A DNA stretch of 28,885 bases, taken from contig CALVPO010000003.1 in NCBI GenBank assembly GCA_944351345.1, forward strand, positions 1-28,885. The letters run 5' to 3'. Source of the stretch: an uncultured Bacilli bacterium (GTDB lineage Bacteria; Bacillota_I; Bacilli_A; RF39; UBA660). Positions 15,529-23,865 of the stretch are shown here, piece after piece. The translations under genes were made by a program, and so were the position numbers. The notes beneath the pieces were generated by a model that was not told the origin of the DNA, did not search any database, and saw only the letters and a list, made by a program, of their open reading frames with translations. Positions within the stretch are counted from its first letter, which is position 1; each line of letters begins with the position of its first letter.

Positions 15529-16917
15529 ATGTTTACAAAACAAGAATTAGAAAAATATTTACAAAAATGTTTATCAACAGGAGCCGATTTTGCTGAAATT
15601 TTCTTAGAAGAAAGCAATTATAAAACTATAAAACTATCAGACGAAGTTATTCAAAACGTATATAGTGATTATATTAAAGGAATAGGAATTAGAATATGCC
15701 TAAAAGACAAAACAGTCTATGGCTGTACTAATAATATACAAAATATTGATAACATAATAACCAGACTAATTAGTAATTTTTCAGAAAAACCAATAAATAA
15801 AAATATAAACTTACAAGAAAAAGTAATTTATAAAGATAATATAAAAATACCTCATAACAAATATTCAATAACCAATAAGAAAAATTTATTATATAATATA
15901 AATGATATAGCAAGAAAAGAATCAGAAAAAGTAAATCAAATAGAAGTAAAATTAGTAGAAGAAGATGAAAAAATTATAATTGCTAATACAAATAATCTTT
16001 ATACAGAAGATAATCGTACACTAACTAGATTATCTATTACTACTTTTGTAAAAGAAAATGATAAGATTGAAAAAGCTTATATAGCTCCAGGATTTAAAAA
16101 AGGCTATGAATTCATAGATGATGTAAATATAGAACAAATGACCAAAGAAACAGTACATAACGCTTTAGAAAAATTAAGTGCTAAAGAATGCCCAAGTGGA
16201 GAAATGCCAGTAATAATAGGTAATGGCTTCGGCGGAGTTATATTTCATGAAGCATGTGTCCATTCATTAGAAGCAACATCTGTAGCCAAAGGAAGCTCTG
16301 TATTTAGTAATATGTTAGGTAAAACAATTGCCAGTCCTAAAGTAACCATAGTAGATGATGGAACATTAAAACATGAATGGGGAAGCCTTAACATAGATGA
16401 TGAAGGTGCTCCAACTAGAAGAAACATTTTAATAAAAGAAGGTGTTTTAACAAGTTATTTAATTGATTATATAAACAGTAAAATTATGAAATCACAACCA
16501 ACATCATCAGGTAGAAGAGAATCTTATAAATTTTCACCAACATCAAGAATGACTAATACTTTTCTATTACCTGGAACAGACAAAATAGAAGACATGATCT
16601 CAAGTATCAAATATGGCCTTTATGCCAAAAATTTAGGCGGTGGCTCTGTTAATACCTCAACAGGAGACTTTAACTTCGCAGTAAATGAAGCTTACTTAAT
16701 AGAAAATGGTCATATTACAACCCCAGTAAAAGGAGCTAGCTTAATAGGAAATGGTTCTGAAATAATAAAAAGAGTATCTATGGTAAGTGATGATTTAAAA
16801 TTAGGAACAGGAATGTGTGGAAGTATCAGTGGTAATATTCCAGTAACAGTAGGTCAGCCAACTATAAAAGTTGATAAAATCTTAGTAGGAGGAAAAGGAG
16901 AAAAAGTTAATGTATAA
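15529..16917 (+). CDS. tldD: TldD metalloprotease subunit
   Basis: TldD is the catalytic half of the TldD-TldE heterodimeric zinc protease, which trims unfolded or modified peptides; in E. coli it processes microcin B17 and CcdA. The 462-aa protein carries the HExxxH metal motif as HEACVH (about residue 239-244, in GGVIFHEACVHSLEA) and the C-terminal metal ligand region around GMCGSISG. YKFSPTSRMTNTFLLPG is also typical. Its stop overlaps the start of the tldE gene by eight bases, which supports coupled translation of the two subunits. The start has AAAAGGGG. Confidence 0.93.
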   Translation: MFTKQELEKYLQKCLSTGADFAEIFLEESNYKTIKLSDEVIQNVYSDYIKGIGIRICLKDKTVYGCTNNIQNIDNIITRLISNFSEKPINKNINLQEKVIYKDNIKIPHNKYSITNKKNLLYNINDIARKESEKVNQIEVKLVEEDEKIIIANTNNLYTEDNRTLTRLSITTFVKENDKIEKAYIAPGFKKGYEFIDDVNIEQMTKETVHNALEKLSAKECPSGEMPVIIGNGFGGVIFHEACVHSLEATSVAKGSSVFSNMLGKTIASPKVTIVDDGTLKHEWGSLNIDDEGAPTRRNILIKEGVLTSYLIDYINSKIMKSQPTSSGRRESYKFSPTSRMTNTFLLPGTDKIEDMISSIKYGLYAKNLGGGSVNTSTGDFNFAVNEAYLIENGHITTPVKGASLIGNGSEIIKRVSMVSDDLKLGTGMCGSISGNIPVTVGQPTIKVDKILVGGKGEKVNV

Positions 16918-18178
16918 AGAATTATTTAAAAAGGCTAAAGATAATAACTTAGAAAACTTTCAAATTTTAGAAATATCAACAGAAGAATTAGATATAAAAA
17001 TATTTAATGACCAAATAGATAAATTTGAAACATCATACATTACTAAATATATAGTAAGTGCAAATTATAATAATAAAGACGTAAGAATAGTAACAGAGAA
17101 AATAGATAATAATATTATTGACCTACTAAAAGAACAAGCTGAATATATAGATCTTGATACTCCAGTAAGAAAAATAACATTAGAAGACATAAAAGAAAAC
17201 AAAACTTTTAAAATAAATGATCCAAGTAAAATAATAGAAAGAATGCTAAATTTAATAACACTAAAAAAGCAATACAAAAATCTAAAAGAAATAAATAGTT
17301 ATTATACAGAATCTATTACCAAAAGAACAATAATCACTAGCAAAAATGAACTTTATGACATCAAAAAAGAAATATCATTTTCAACTGAAATAACAGTAAG
17401 TGAAAATGAAAAAAACTCTACTTCTTATAAAACTAAAATAATAACAGATGATAGTGATATAAATATTGAAAAAATAACAAAAGAAACAATAAATAATGCT
17501 ACTGATAAATTACACTACAAAGAAATAACTAATGGTACATATAAAGTAATACTAACAAGTGAAGTAATGGGAAGTATACTAAGACATTTTATAAATTTAT
17601 TCTCAGCAGACAGCATTCAAAAAGATACTTCACTTTTAGTAGACAAACTCGGAAAAAAAGTTTTCTCAGACAAAATTACTATAGTAGAAGATCCAAATAA
17701 TTCAAAACTATTAGGCAAAAGATTATTTGATAATACCGGTAAAAAAACAAGTTATAAAGAAATAGTTAAAAATGGTATCTTTACAAAAGCCTTATATGAC
17801 AGTAAAACTGCTAAAATAGATAAGGTAGAAGTAACTGGTAACGATTATGGAGAAATTAGTGTAAGAAATATGTATATAAAACCAGGTAATAAATCATTAG
17901 ATGAATTAATAAAATCTATAGATAAAGGTATACTAGTTGATTTTGTAGGTGGACTGCATGCCGGAATTAATCCTATTAATGGCAACATATCTATTCAATC
18001 AGAAGGATATTACATAGAAAATGGCCAAAAGAAGTATGCCACAAAATTATTTATACTAGTAACAAATATTATGGAATTACTAAATAATGTCATAGATATT
18101 AGCAATAATATAGAATTTTATTATCAAGATACAGCATCTCCAGATTTACTACTAGATTCTATTAAAATATCAAAATAA
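16910..18178 (+). CDS. pmbA: TldE/PmbA-family protease partner
   Basis: The non-catalytic partner of TldD. The 422-aa protein has the family segments TNGTYKVILTSEVMGSIL, LVDKLGKKVFSDKITIVEDP and FVGGLHAGINPINGNISIQSEG, and lacks HExxxH: the equivalent place reads GSILRHFINLF. It begins eight bases inside the end of tldD, with GGAG upstream. The N-terminal half is more divergent and Lys/Asn-rich. With pepF 18 bases downstream, the three genes form a peptide-degrading group. Confidence 0.92.
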   Translation: MYKELFKKAKDNNLENFQILEISTEELDIKIFNDQIDKFETSYITKYIVSANYNNKDVRIVTEKIDNNIIDLLKEQAEYIDLDTPVRKITLEDIKENKTFKINDPSKIIERMLNLITLKKQYKNLKEINSYYTESITKRTIITSKNELYDIKKEISFSTEITVSENEKNSTSYKTKIITDDSDINIEKITKETINNATDKLHYKEITNGTYKVILTSEVMGSILRHFINLFSADSIQKDTSLLVDKLGKKVFSDKITIVEDPNNSKLLGKRLFDNTGKKTSYKEIVKNGIFTKALYDSKTAKIDKVEVTGNDYGEISVRNMYIKPGNKSLDELIKSIDKGILVDFVGGLHAGINPINGNISIQSEGYYIENGQKKYATKLFILVTNIMELLNNVIDISNNIEFYYQDTASPDLLLDSIKISK

Positions 18179-18196
18179 ATTAGAAAGAGGAAAATT

Positions 18197-19990
18197 ATGG
18201 ATAGAAATCAAATAGAAGAACAATATAAATGGGATTTAACAAAAATCTATAAAAATATAGAAGAATTTAATAAAGATTATGAAGAAGTATTAAAACAAAT
18301 AGAAGAATTCAAAAAAAATGAAAACATAATGTCAACAAGTGCTATAAATTTTTATAATACATTAAAAGAGTATTTTGAAATATCAAGAAAAATAGAAAAA
18401 ATATCAGTATACTCTCATTTATTATTTGATGAAGATAAAAGCAATAATGATAATCAAGCATTAAACGCTAAAGCAACTACTTTAAGTGATAAATTTATAA
18501 AAGCCTCATTTTTTGTAACACCAACAATATTAAAAAAAGATTATAAAGAAATAGAAGCGTATTATAAAGAAGTACCAGAGCTATTAGATTATGAAATAAT
18601 CTTAAAAAATGAATATCGCTATAAAGAACATACTCTATCTGATATAGAAGAAAAATTATTATCAAGTATATCTAAAATTTTAAATAATAACTATGAAACA
18701 TATGGACTATTAAAAGATTCTGATTTAACTTTTGCAAATATTCATGACGAAAATGGCAATCTAGTAGAACTAACAGAATCTAATTATTCAATATATATAG
18801 AGTCTCAAAATAGAAAAGTAAGAAAAGAAGCTTTCACTACCCTATATAAAACATATAAACAATTTATAAACACTTTTGCAGCAACCATTTATGGCAATAT
18901 AAAAGAAAATATAACTATAGCAAAATTAAGAAAATATCCATCAACCATAAATTGGTGCCTATTTCCAGACGAGGTAGATGAAAGTATTTACAATAACTTA
19001 ATAAAAATAATAAATGAAAATTTTGATATACTATTTAAATATTATGACTTAAAAAAAGAATTATTGTCTGTTGATGAATTACATTTATACGATATTTATA
19101 CTCCAATAGTAAAAAATTATGAAGGAAAATATCCTTTTGATGAAGCTAAAGAAACAGTGTTAAAAGCTTTATCAATTTTAGGAGACGACTATATAGAAAT
19201 ATTAACAAAAGGAATAAAAGATAGATGGATTGATGTATATCCAACAAAAAATAAACGAACAGGTGCTTATTCTAGTGGCTGCTACGACACAGCACCATAT
19301 ATATTATTAAATTATCAAGATAAATATAATGATATGTCTACACTAGCTCACGAAGCCGGCCACTCTATGCATAGCTACTATACAAGAACAAACAACCCAT
19401 ATCAATACGGAGATTATTCTATATTTGTAGCAGAAGTAGCATCAACAGTAAATGAATTATTACTAGCTAAATATTTATTAAAAACAAGCCAAAATAATGA
19501 TGAAAAGTTATTTATTTTAGATAATTTAATGACTCTATTTAAGTCAACAATCTATAGACAAGTAATGTTTGCAGAATTTGAACAAGATATCTATTCCTGT
19601 GCTGAACAAGACGTTCCTCTAACAGCAGATTATCTCTCAAACAAATATTATGAATTAAATAAAAAATATTTTGGAAAAAATGTTGTAGTAGATGACGAAA
19701 TAAGATATGAATGGGCAAGAATACCACATTTTTATTATAATTTCTATGTTTATAAATACGCAACTGGACTATCAGCAGCTTGCCACATAGTAAACGATAT
19801 AATATCTGGAAAAGAAAATGCTGTAGAAAATTATAAAAACTTTCTAAAGTGTGGTAAAACTAAAACACCATTAGAATCATTAAAATTAGCAGGTGTTGAC
19901 TTATCTAAAAAAGAAGTTATCGAATCTGCAATAAAAATGTTCAATGAAACAATTGAAGAATTTAAAAAAATTTATAAAAGTAGCAAATAA
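18197..19990 (+). CDS. pepF: Oligoendopeptidase F (M3B family)
   Basis: A cytosolic zinc metallopeptidase that cuts short peptides, here 597 aa, which is normal. The zinc motif is LAHEAGHSMHSYY (HExxH, near residue 393), with the downstream glutamate in FVAEVASTVNE. SGCYDTAPYILLNYQDKYNDM just before it is typical of PepF. The N-terminal YKWDLTKIYKNIEEF is the family start. AGAGG lies before the ATG. A hairpin terminator overlaps the stop codon and closes the ychF-tldD-pmbA-pepF unit. Confidence 0.96.
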   Translation: MDRNQIEEQYKWDLTKIYKNIEEFNKDYEEVLKQIEEFKKNENIMSTSAINFYNTLKEYFEISRKIEKISVYSHLLFDEDKSNNDNQALNAKATTLSDKFIKASFFVTPTILKKDYKEIEAYYKEVPELLDYEIILKNEYRYKEHTLSDIEEKLLSSISKILNNNYETYGLLKDSDLTFANIHDENGNLVELTESNYSIYIESQNRKVRKEAFTTLYKTYKQFINTFAATIYGNIKENITIAKLRKYPSTINWCLFPDEVDESIYNNLIKIINENFDILFKYYDLKKELLSVDELHLYDIYTPIVKNYEGKYPFDEAKETVLKALSILGDDYIEILTKGIKDRWIDVYPTKNKRTGAYSSGCYDTAPYILLNYQDKYNDMSTLAHEAGHSMHSYYTRTNNPYQYGDYSIFVAEVASTVNELLLAKYLLKTSQNNDEKLFILDNLMTLFKSTIYRQVMFAEFEQDIYSCAEQDVPLTADYLSNKYYELNKKYFGKNVVVDDEIRYEWARIPHFYYNFYVYKYATGLSAACHIVNDIISGKENAVENYKNFLKCGKTKTPLESLKLAGVDLSKKEVIESAIKMFNETIEEFKKIYKSSK

Positions 19991-20004
19991 CTTGCTATTT
20001 TTAT
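19979..20004 (+). terminator. Rho-independent terminator after pepF
   Basis: TAGCAA (19981-19986) and TTGCTA (19992-19997) pair around five bases and TTTTTAT follows. The stem contains the last codons of pepF. Confidence 0.75.
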
Positions 20005-20066
20005 ATTCTTAAATTAAAAGAATATAATTATTGTGTAAACAATTTGTAAAGTGGCAGAAATAATCA

Positions 20067-20095
20067 TTGAATTAACTAAAAAAAAGAAGTAAAAT
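20067..20095 (+). promoter_or_regulatory. Promoter of the unknown 417-aa gene
   Basis: TTGAAT (20067-20072), 17 bases, TAAAAT (20090-20095). GGGGGTG at 20115-20121 follows in a short leader. Confidence 0.65.
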
Positions 20096-20127
20096 AAAAA
20101 AAGAAACCAAAATTGGGGGTGAAAATT

Positions 20128-21381
20128 ATGAAAAGTTTTAATGATACTATAAAAAAAAGAACTGAAATAGCACATTCAATTAATTTATTAAAAATAATTA
20201 TCTCTAGTATAGAAGCATATCCAGAATTTGCTAGAACACTAAAAGTATCAAAATTAGACGGTGAATACTTAAATTCAGAAGTAGAACAAATAAATAAGAC
20301 ATTTCATGAAGACCATGAAAAAGTTAATATATCATGTATAACAGAATTAAAAAATAATATTTATAAATTAGAAGAATTAATGAAACTTAGTTTAGACAAA
20401 AGATTAGATTATAATATAGAAAAAAGAATAAATTATCTAGATTTAAAAGGGATAAAAAAAACGTATGATCAAGAGAAAAAGTTTAAACAAAAACAAATTG
20501 CAAATCAGAAATTAATAATAAAATCATTTTTAGAACAATTAGATAATTCTCTACCTTTATACCTAAAATTAGAAAAAAAAGATAATAATTATATATTAAC
20601 AGAAATATTAAATAATAAAATAACTCTTAAAGAAATATTTAAAGAAATAAGTATAGATAATATAATAGATGACTTAAAATTAGAAGATTATGAATATTAT
20701 TATTATAACGAATTAGGTAGCGATCCTCTAGATAATTCATATAAAGAACTATATATATATGATACAAAAGAAGAAAATTTAAAAAAATTAAAAGCGATCT
20801 ATCCTAATATTATAATAGCAGAAAAATTAACTAAAATAACTAAAGATAAAGAAAATAAACTTATAAAAAGTACTATAGAAGTATCAGAATTACTTCTAAA
20901 AATACATCAACTTCAGAATTTAAAAGGATTTTTAAGAAAAAAAGAATATAATTTTACTATAGATTATATTGATAAATTAATAATAAATATAGAAGAAAAA
21001 ATAGAAAGATTAAAAAATAAAATAAAAAAGAAAATTACTCAAGAGATTTCTAAAATAAATATAAAAGAATCACTAGAAAATAATGTAACATCAGTAATAG
21101 AATTAATTAGACTAATTATTGAAGTTACTAATGCTGAAGCAAAAAAACAATTTAATTATGATTTACAAGAAATAAATTATAGAGAAATAATAAAACCAGA
21201 ATTAATTAATTATCAACAAATACTTCTAAAAGAAAATTATAATATTATTATACCAATTTATGAATTACAAGAACTCATATCAAAAAAAAGTGATTTAAAT
21301 GATAAGAGCAATAAAAAAAACATATCTAAACACACAAAAAAGCTACTAAAAAAACTAATACGCAAAAATAAAAAATCGTGA
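20128..21381 (+). CDS. Unknown 417-aa Lys/Ile/Asn-rich coiled-coil protein
   Basis: I do not recognise this protein. It has no signal peptide or membrane segment and is very rich in Lys, Glu, Ile and Asn. Long helical stretches with heptad spacing are at about 25-130 and 255-320 (for example INIEEKIERLKNKIKKKI), suggesting a coiled-coil or filamentous protein. The middle (about 170-225) has a Tyr-rich acidic piece (LEDYEYYYYNELGSDPLD). The C-terminus is strongly basic (KKLLKKLIRKNKKS). I chose ATG 20128, behind GGGGGTG; the frame can be extended to a TTG at 20113. It has its own promoter, lies between pepF and rpsF, and ends in TGA about 30 bases before the rpsF -10 element. Confidence 0.75.
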   Translation: MKSFNDTIKKRTEIAHSINLLKIIISSIEAYPEFARTLKVSKLDGEYLNSEVEQINKTFHEDHEKVNISCITELKNNIYKLEELMKLSLDKRLDYNIEKRINYLDLKGIKKTYDQEKKFKQKQIANQKLIIKSFLEQLDNSLPLYLKLEKKDNNYILTEILNNKITLKEIFKEISIDNIIDDLKLEDYEYYYYNELGSDPLDNSYKELYIYDTKEENLKKLKAIYPNIIIAEKLTKITKDKENKLIKSTIEVSELLLKIHQLQNLKGFLRKKEYNFTIDYIDKLIINIEEKIERLKNKIKKKITQEISKINIKESLENNVTSVIELIRLIIEVTNAEAKKQFNYDLQEINYREIIKPELINYQQILLKENYNIIIPIYELQELISKKSDLNDKSNKKNISKHTKKLLKKLIRKNKKS

Positions 21382-21412
21382 ATTTTTCTTTACTTATTAT
21401 TATTTTATATGA

Positions 21413-21418
21413 TATAAT
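21413..21418 (+). promoter_or_regulatory. -10 element of the rpsF operon
   Basis: A perfect TATAAT. TTACTT sits 17 bases upstream (21390-21395) as a poor -35. The predicted start, near 21425, is right at the beginning of the structured leader. Confidence 0.55.
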
Positions 21419-21424
21419 ACCAAC

Positions 21425-21473
21425 TGAGCGAAAGCTCCTTGCCTGAAGAAGGCCGTATAGACCAAAAGGAGGT
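21425..21473 (+). promoter_or_regulatory. S6:S18 ribosomal protein leader of rpsF
   Basis: This resembles the conserved mRNA leader bound by the S6:S18 pair, which represses the operon. Two mutually exclusive folds are visible. GAGC (21426-21429) can pair with GCTC (21434-21437) around GAAA. Alternatively CTCCTT (21435-21440) can pair with AAGGAG (21466-21471), which is the rpsF Shine-Dalgarno. Inside the second fold GCC (21441-21443) pairs with GGC (21451-21453), leaving CGTATAGACC as the large 3' bulge, with the CCG...ACC elements characteristic of this leader class. The structure is seen by eye and not computed. Confidence 0.8.
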
Positions 21474-21479
21474 GTAACA

Positions 21480-21767
21480 ATGAAATATGAAATAATGTTC
21501 ATTTTAAGACCAGACATTGAAGAAGAAGTTAGAAAATCAACTGTAAGTACTTTAGAAAAAACATTAACAGACAACAAAGCAACTATAACTTTATCTAAAG
21601 AATTAGGTCAAAAAGAATTTGCATACGTTATTAAGAAAATGAAATCTGGTTATTACTATCTATACAATATCGAGACTAGCGATGATAAAGCAATCAAAGA
21701 GTTTGATCGTGTAGCTCATATTGATGAAAATGTAATAAGACATTTAATTTTAAAGATCGAAGATTAG
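21480..21767 (+). CDS. rpsF: 30S ribosomal protein S6
   Basis: A 95-aa S6 protein that binds S18 on the platform of the small subunit. The N-terminal YEIMFILRPDIEEE, the middle LGQKEFAYVIKKMKSGYYYLYNIE and the final NVIRHLILKIED match the family, without long acidic tail. It is the first gene of rpsF-ssb-rpsR, and its AAAGGAGG is inside the regulatory leader. Codon use is less extreme than in the neighbouring plus-strand genes, as expected for high expression. Confidence 0.97.
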   Translation: MKYEIMFILRPDIEEEVRKSTVSTLEKTLTDNKATITLSKELGQKEFAYVIKKMKSGYYYLYNIETSDDKAIKEFDRVAHIDENVIRHLILKIED

Positions 21768-21780
21768 GAGATATAATAGT

Positions 21781-22284
21781 ATGAATAAAGCAATTTTAAT
21801 TGGAAGATTAACAAGAGATCCAGAATTAAGATACACTAGTTCAAATAGAGCTGTATGTCAATTCACTGTTGCAATTGATAGACCATTTACTAATCAAGCA
21901 AGCGGTCAAAGAGAGGCAGATTTTATAAATGTAGTAGCTTGGGACAAAACTGGAGAAAATGTAGGAAAATACATGACCAAAGGTAGATTAATTGCTGTAG
22001 AAGGAAGAATCCAAACAAGAAATTACGAAAATAACGAAGGTAGAAGAGTATATGTCACAGAAGTAGTTGCTAATAATGTTCAATTCTTAGAATCAAGAAA
22101 TGCTCAAACTATGAATAATAATTCAATAAATTCGATGCCAGAACCACCAATAGAAAAAACACCTTATGATTTTGCTAATGGCAGCGAAAAAAATGAAACA
22201 GAACAAACAATGGATACAGAAAATGATCCATTTGCATCTTTTGGTGAACAAATTGAAATAAGTGACAACGATCTACCATTCTAA
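21781..22284 (+). CDS. ssb: Single-stranded DNA-binding protein
   Basis: SSB coats single-stranded DNA in replication, repair and recombination and recruits partners by its C-terminal tip. The OB fold occupies about residues 1-105 (MNKAILIGRLTRDPELRYTS, then QREADFINVVAWDKTGENV and GRLIAVEGRIQTRNYEN). A low-complexity linker follows, and the tip reads EISDNDLPF, which is the required DDxLPF-type end. Length 167 aa. It starts 13 bases after rpsF, with AGGAGA. Confidence 0.97.
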   Translation: MNKAILIGRLTRDPELRYTSSNRAVCQFTVAIDRPFTNQASGQREADFINVVAWDKTGENVGKYMTKGRLIAVEGRIQTRNYENNEGRRVYVTEVVANNVQFLESRNAQTMNNNSINSMPEPPIEKTPYDFANGSEKNETEQTMDTENDPFASFGEQIEISDNDLPF

Positions 22285-22305
22285 TTCTAAAAAGGAGGAA
22301 TAATA

Positions 22306-22524
22306 ATGGCAGAATTTCGAAATAAAAAAAGAAAAAAAATATGTCACATGTGTGCTGGTAAAACAGTTAATTATAAAGATATAAATATTATAACAAAATA
22401 TATCAGTGAAACTGGAAAAATATTACCAAGAAGATTTACTGGTACTTGTGCAAAACATCAAAGAGAAGTAGCAAAACAAGTAAAATTAGCTAGATTTATG
22501 GGATTTATACCATTTTGCAAATAA
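22306..22524 (+). CDS. rpsR: 30S ribosomal protein S18
   Basis: A 72-aa S18 that pairs with S6 on the small-subunit platform. ILPRRFTGTCAKHQREVAKQVKLARFMGFIPF is the conserved core. Cys residues are in ICHMCAG (CxxC) and TGTCAKH, as in the zinc-binding C+ type of S18. It is the last gene of the operon, with a strong AAAGGAGG, and is followed by a terminator. Confidence 0.97.
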   Translation: MAEFRNKKRKKICHMCAGKTVNYKDINIITKYISETGKILPRRFTGTCAKHQREVAKQVKLARFMGFIPFCK

Positions 22525-22550
22525 TAAGGGAATTAACTCTTATTTTTTTT
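22522..22550 (+). terminator. Rho-independent terminator of rpsF-ssb-rpsR
   Basis: AATAAG (22523-22528) pairs with CTTATT (22539-22544), with inner G-U pairing possible, then a run of eight T. Confidence 0.75.
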
Positions 22551-22656
22551 ATAAATATATTTAAGTAAGAAAAAACATATAATATACAAAAAAATAATAA
22601 ATATATATATAAATTTACCATAAAAATTAAATATATTACTTTATTTATAACTTATA

Positions 22657-22667
22657 TATGTTAAAAT
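22657..22667 (+). promoter_or_regulatory. Extended -10 promoter of the lipid kinase
   Basis: TATGTTAAAAT contains TG one base before TAAAAT. No good -35 is visible. The same 11-mer occurs at the ychF promoter and, on the minus strand, at the rhodanese promoter. Confidence 0.55.
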
Positions 22668-22683
22668 ATAAACAGGCAAAGGA

Positions 22684-23619
22684 GTGATATATATCAAAAA
22701 GTGTACATTAATATATAATCCTAACTCTGGTAAAAAAAAGGTAAAAAAATATATTCCTGAAATAAAAGAAATATTAAAAAAATATAATTATGAAACAGAA
22801 ATTATATCTACAAAATACAAAAAACATGCTATAGAAATAATGAAAAATTTAAGTGATGATATAGATTTAGTAATGTCATTTGGAGGAGATGGAACATTTA
22901 ACGAAATAATGACTGGTAATTTAAAAAGAAAAAAAAGGTTATTATTCACTCATATACCAGTAGGAACTACAAATGATATTGGAGCAATGTTAGGATACAG
23001 CAAAAATATTATTGAAAATGTAAAATTATCTTTAAAAGGCACTGTAAAAGAATTTGATATAGGTACTATTAACCATCAATATTTCATGTATGTAGCAGGT
23101 ATTGGAAAATTTACTAATTTATCATATGAAACCCCAAGAAAATTAAAAAAACAAATAGGACACTTAGCATATATAAAAGAAGGAATTAAAACATTTTTTC
23201 AAAAAACAAAATTATACGATATAGAATATGAAATTAATGGAGAAAAATACAGAGGACTCTTTTCTTTAGTACTAATATCAAATGCTAATCATATAGCGGG
23301 AATAAAAAATATATATAAAGATATTAAATTAGATGATAATAAATTTGAAATAGTATTTTGTAACCTAAAGAAAAAGAAAGATATAATAAAAACTCTATAT
23401 TTTTTAACTATGTATGATACATCAAAAGTACCAGGGTTCTATTTTTATAGAACAAATAGCATAAAAATAAAAATACACAATGCTGAGGACGAAACATGGT
23501 GTATAGATGGAGAAAAATTAGACAAATCAGTTAATAATAAATATACAATAAGTATAAAAGAACATCTAAAAGTATTAATTCCTAAAAAAAATATTAACAA
23601 ATTATTTGAAAAAAATTAG
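22684..23619 (+). CDS. Diacylglycerol/lipid kinase (DagK/YegS family)
   Basis: A membrane-associated lipid kinase, probably recycling diacylglycerol or phosphorylating another lipid. The N-terminus has TLIYNPNSGKKKVKK, the nucleotide-binding GGDGTFNE (about 67-74) and IPVGTTNDIGAMLGY (about 94-108); the C-terminal beta-rich domain ends with WCIDGEKL, as in the family. The length (about 308-311 aa) is normal. The start is uncertain. GTG 22684 overlaps the AAAGGAG ribosome binding site, while ATC at 22693, eight bases after that site, is exactly where relatives have Met-Lys-Lys. A rare ATC start is therefore plausible. It has its own extended -10 promoter (TATGTTAAAAT, 22657-22667). Confidence 0.9.
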   Translation: MIYIKKCTLIYNPNSGKKKVKKYIPEIKEILKKYNYETEIISTKYKKHAIEIMKNLSDDIDLVMSFGGDGTFNEIMTGNLKRKKRLLFTHIPVGTTNDIGAMLGYSKNIIENVKLSLKGTVKEFDIGTINHQYFMYVAGIGKFTNLSYETPRKLKKQIGHLAYIKEGIKTFFQKTKLYDIEYEINGEKYRGLFSLVLISNANHIAGIKNIYKDIKLDDNKFEIVFCNLKKKKDIIKTLYFLTMYDTSKVPGFYFYRTNSIKIKIHNAEDETWCIDGEKLDKSVNNKYTISIKEHLKVLIPKKNINKLFEKN

Positions 23620-23650
23620 ATTAGAAAATAAAAATCTAATTTAGTTTTTT
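23613..23650 (+). terminator. Rho-independent terminator after the lipid kinase
   Basis: AAATTAGATT (23613-23622) is perfectly complementary to AATCTAATTT (23633-23642), and a T-run (23645-23650) follows shortly. Confidence 0.75.
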
Positions 23651-23842
23651 GTCTAAATATTTAAGCTCTTTTAAGACTATTTTCGTATAATAATAATATT
23701 AAATTATTATTATTAATAACATTAATTATTGATATATATATTTATACTTTAATCCAATATTTAATCTAGTAATGAATATTTTACATCTAGACTAAATACA
23801 TTAATCACAAGTAAATAATATATAATAAATAAAGATATATGA

Positions 23843-23848
23843 TATAAT
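23843..23848 (+). promoter_or_regulatory. -10 element before the dCMP deaminase gene
   Basis: A perfect TATAAT, only seven bases before AGGAGG, so a transcript from here would begin almost at the ribosome binding site. Upstream, 23651-23840 is A/T with no gene. An AATAATAAT/ATTATTATT hairpin near 23692-23714 is probably low-complexity chance. Confidence 0.4.
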
Positions 23849-23865
23849 TCAAATAGGAGGAAAAA

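Noticed and set aside
21326..21577. Minus-strand frame over the rpsF leader
   Set aside because: It is antisense to both the end of the 417-aa gene and rpsF, and its codon usage does not match minus-strand genes here.
23692..23714. AATAATAAT/ATTATTATT hairpin
   Set aside because: The arms are simple triplet sequence in very AT-rich DNA and are likely by chance.
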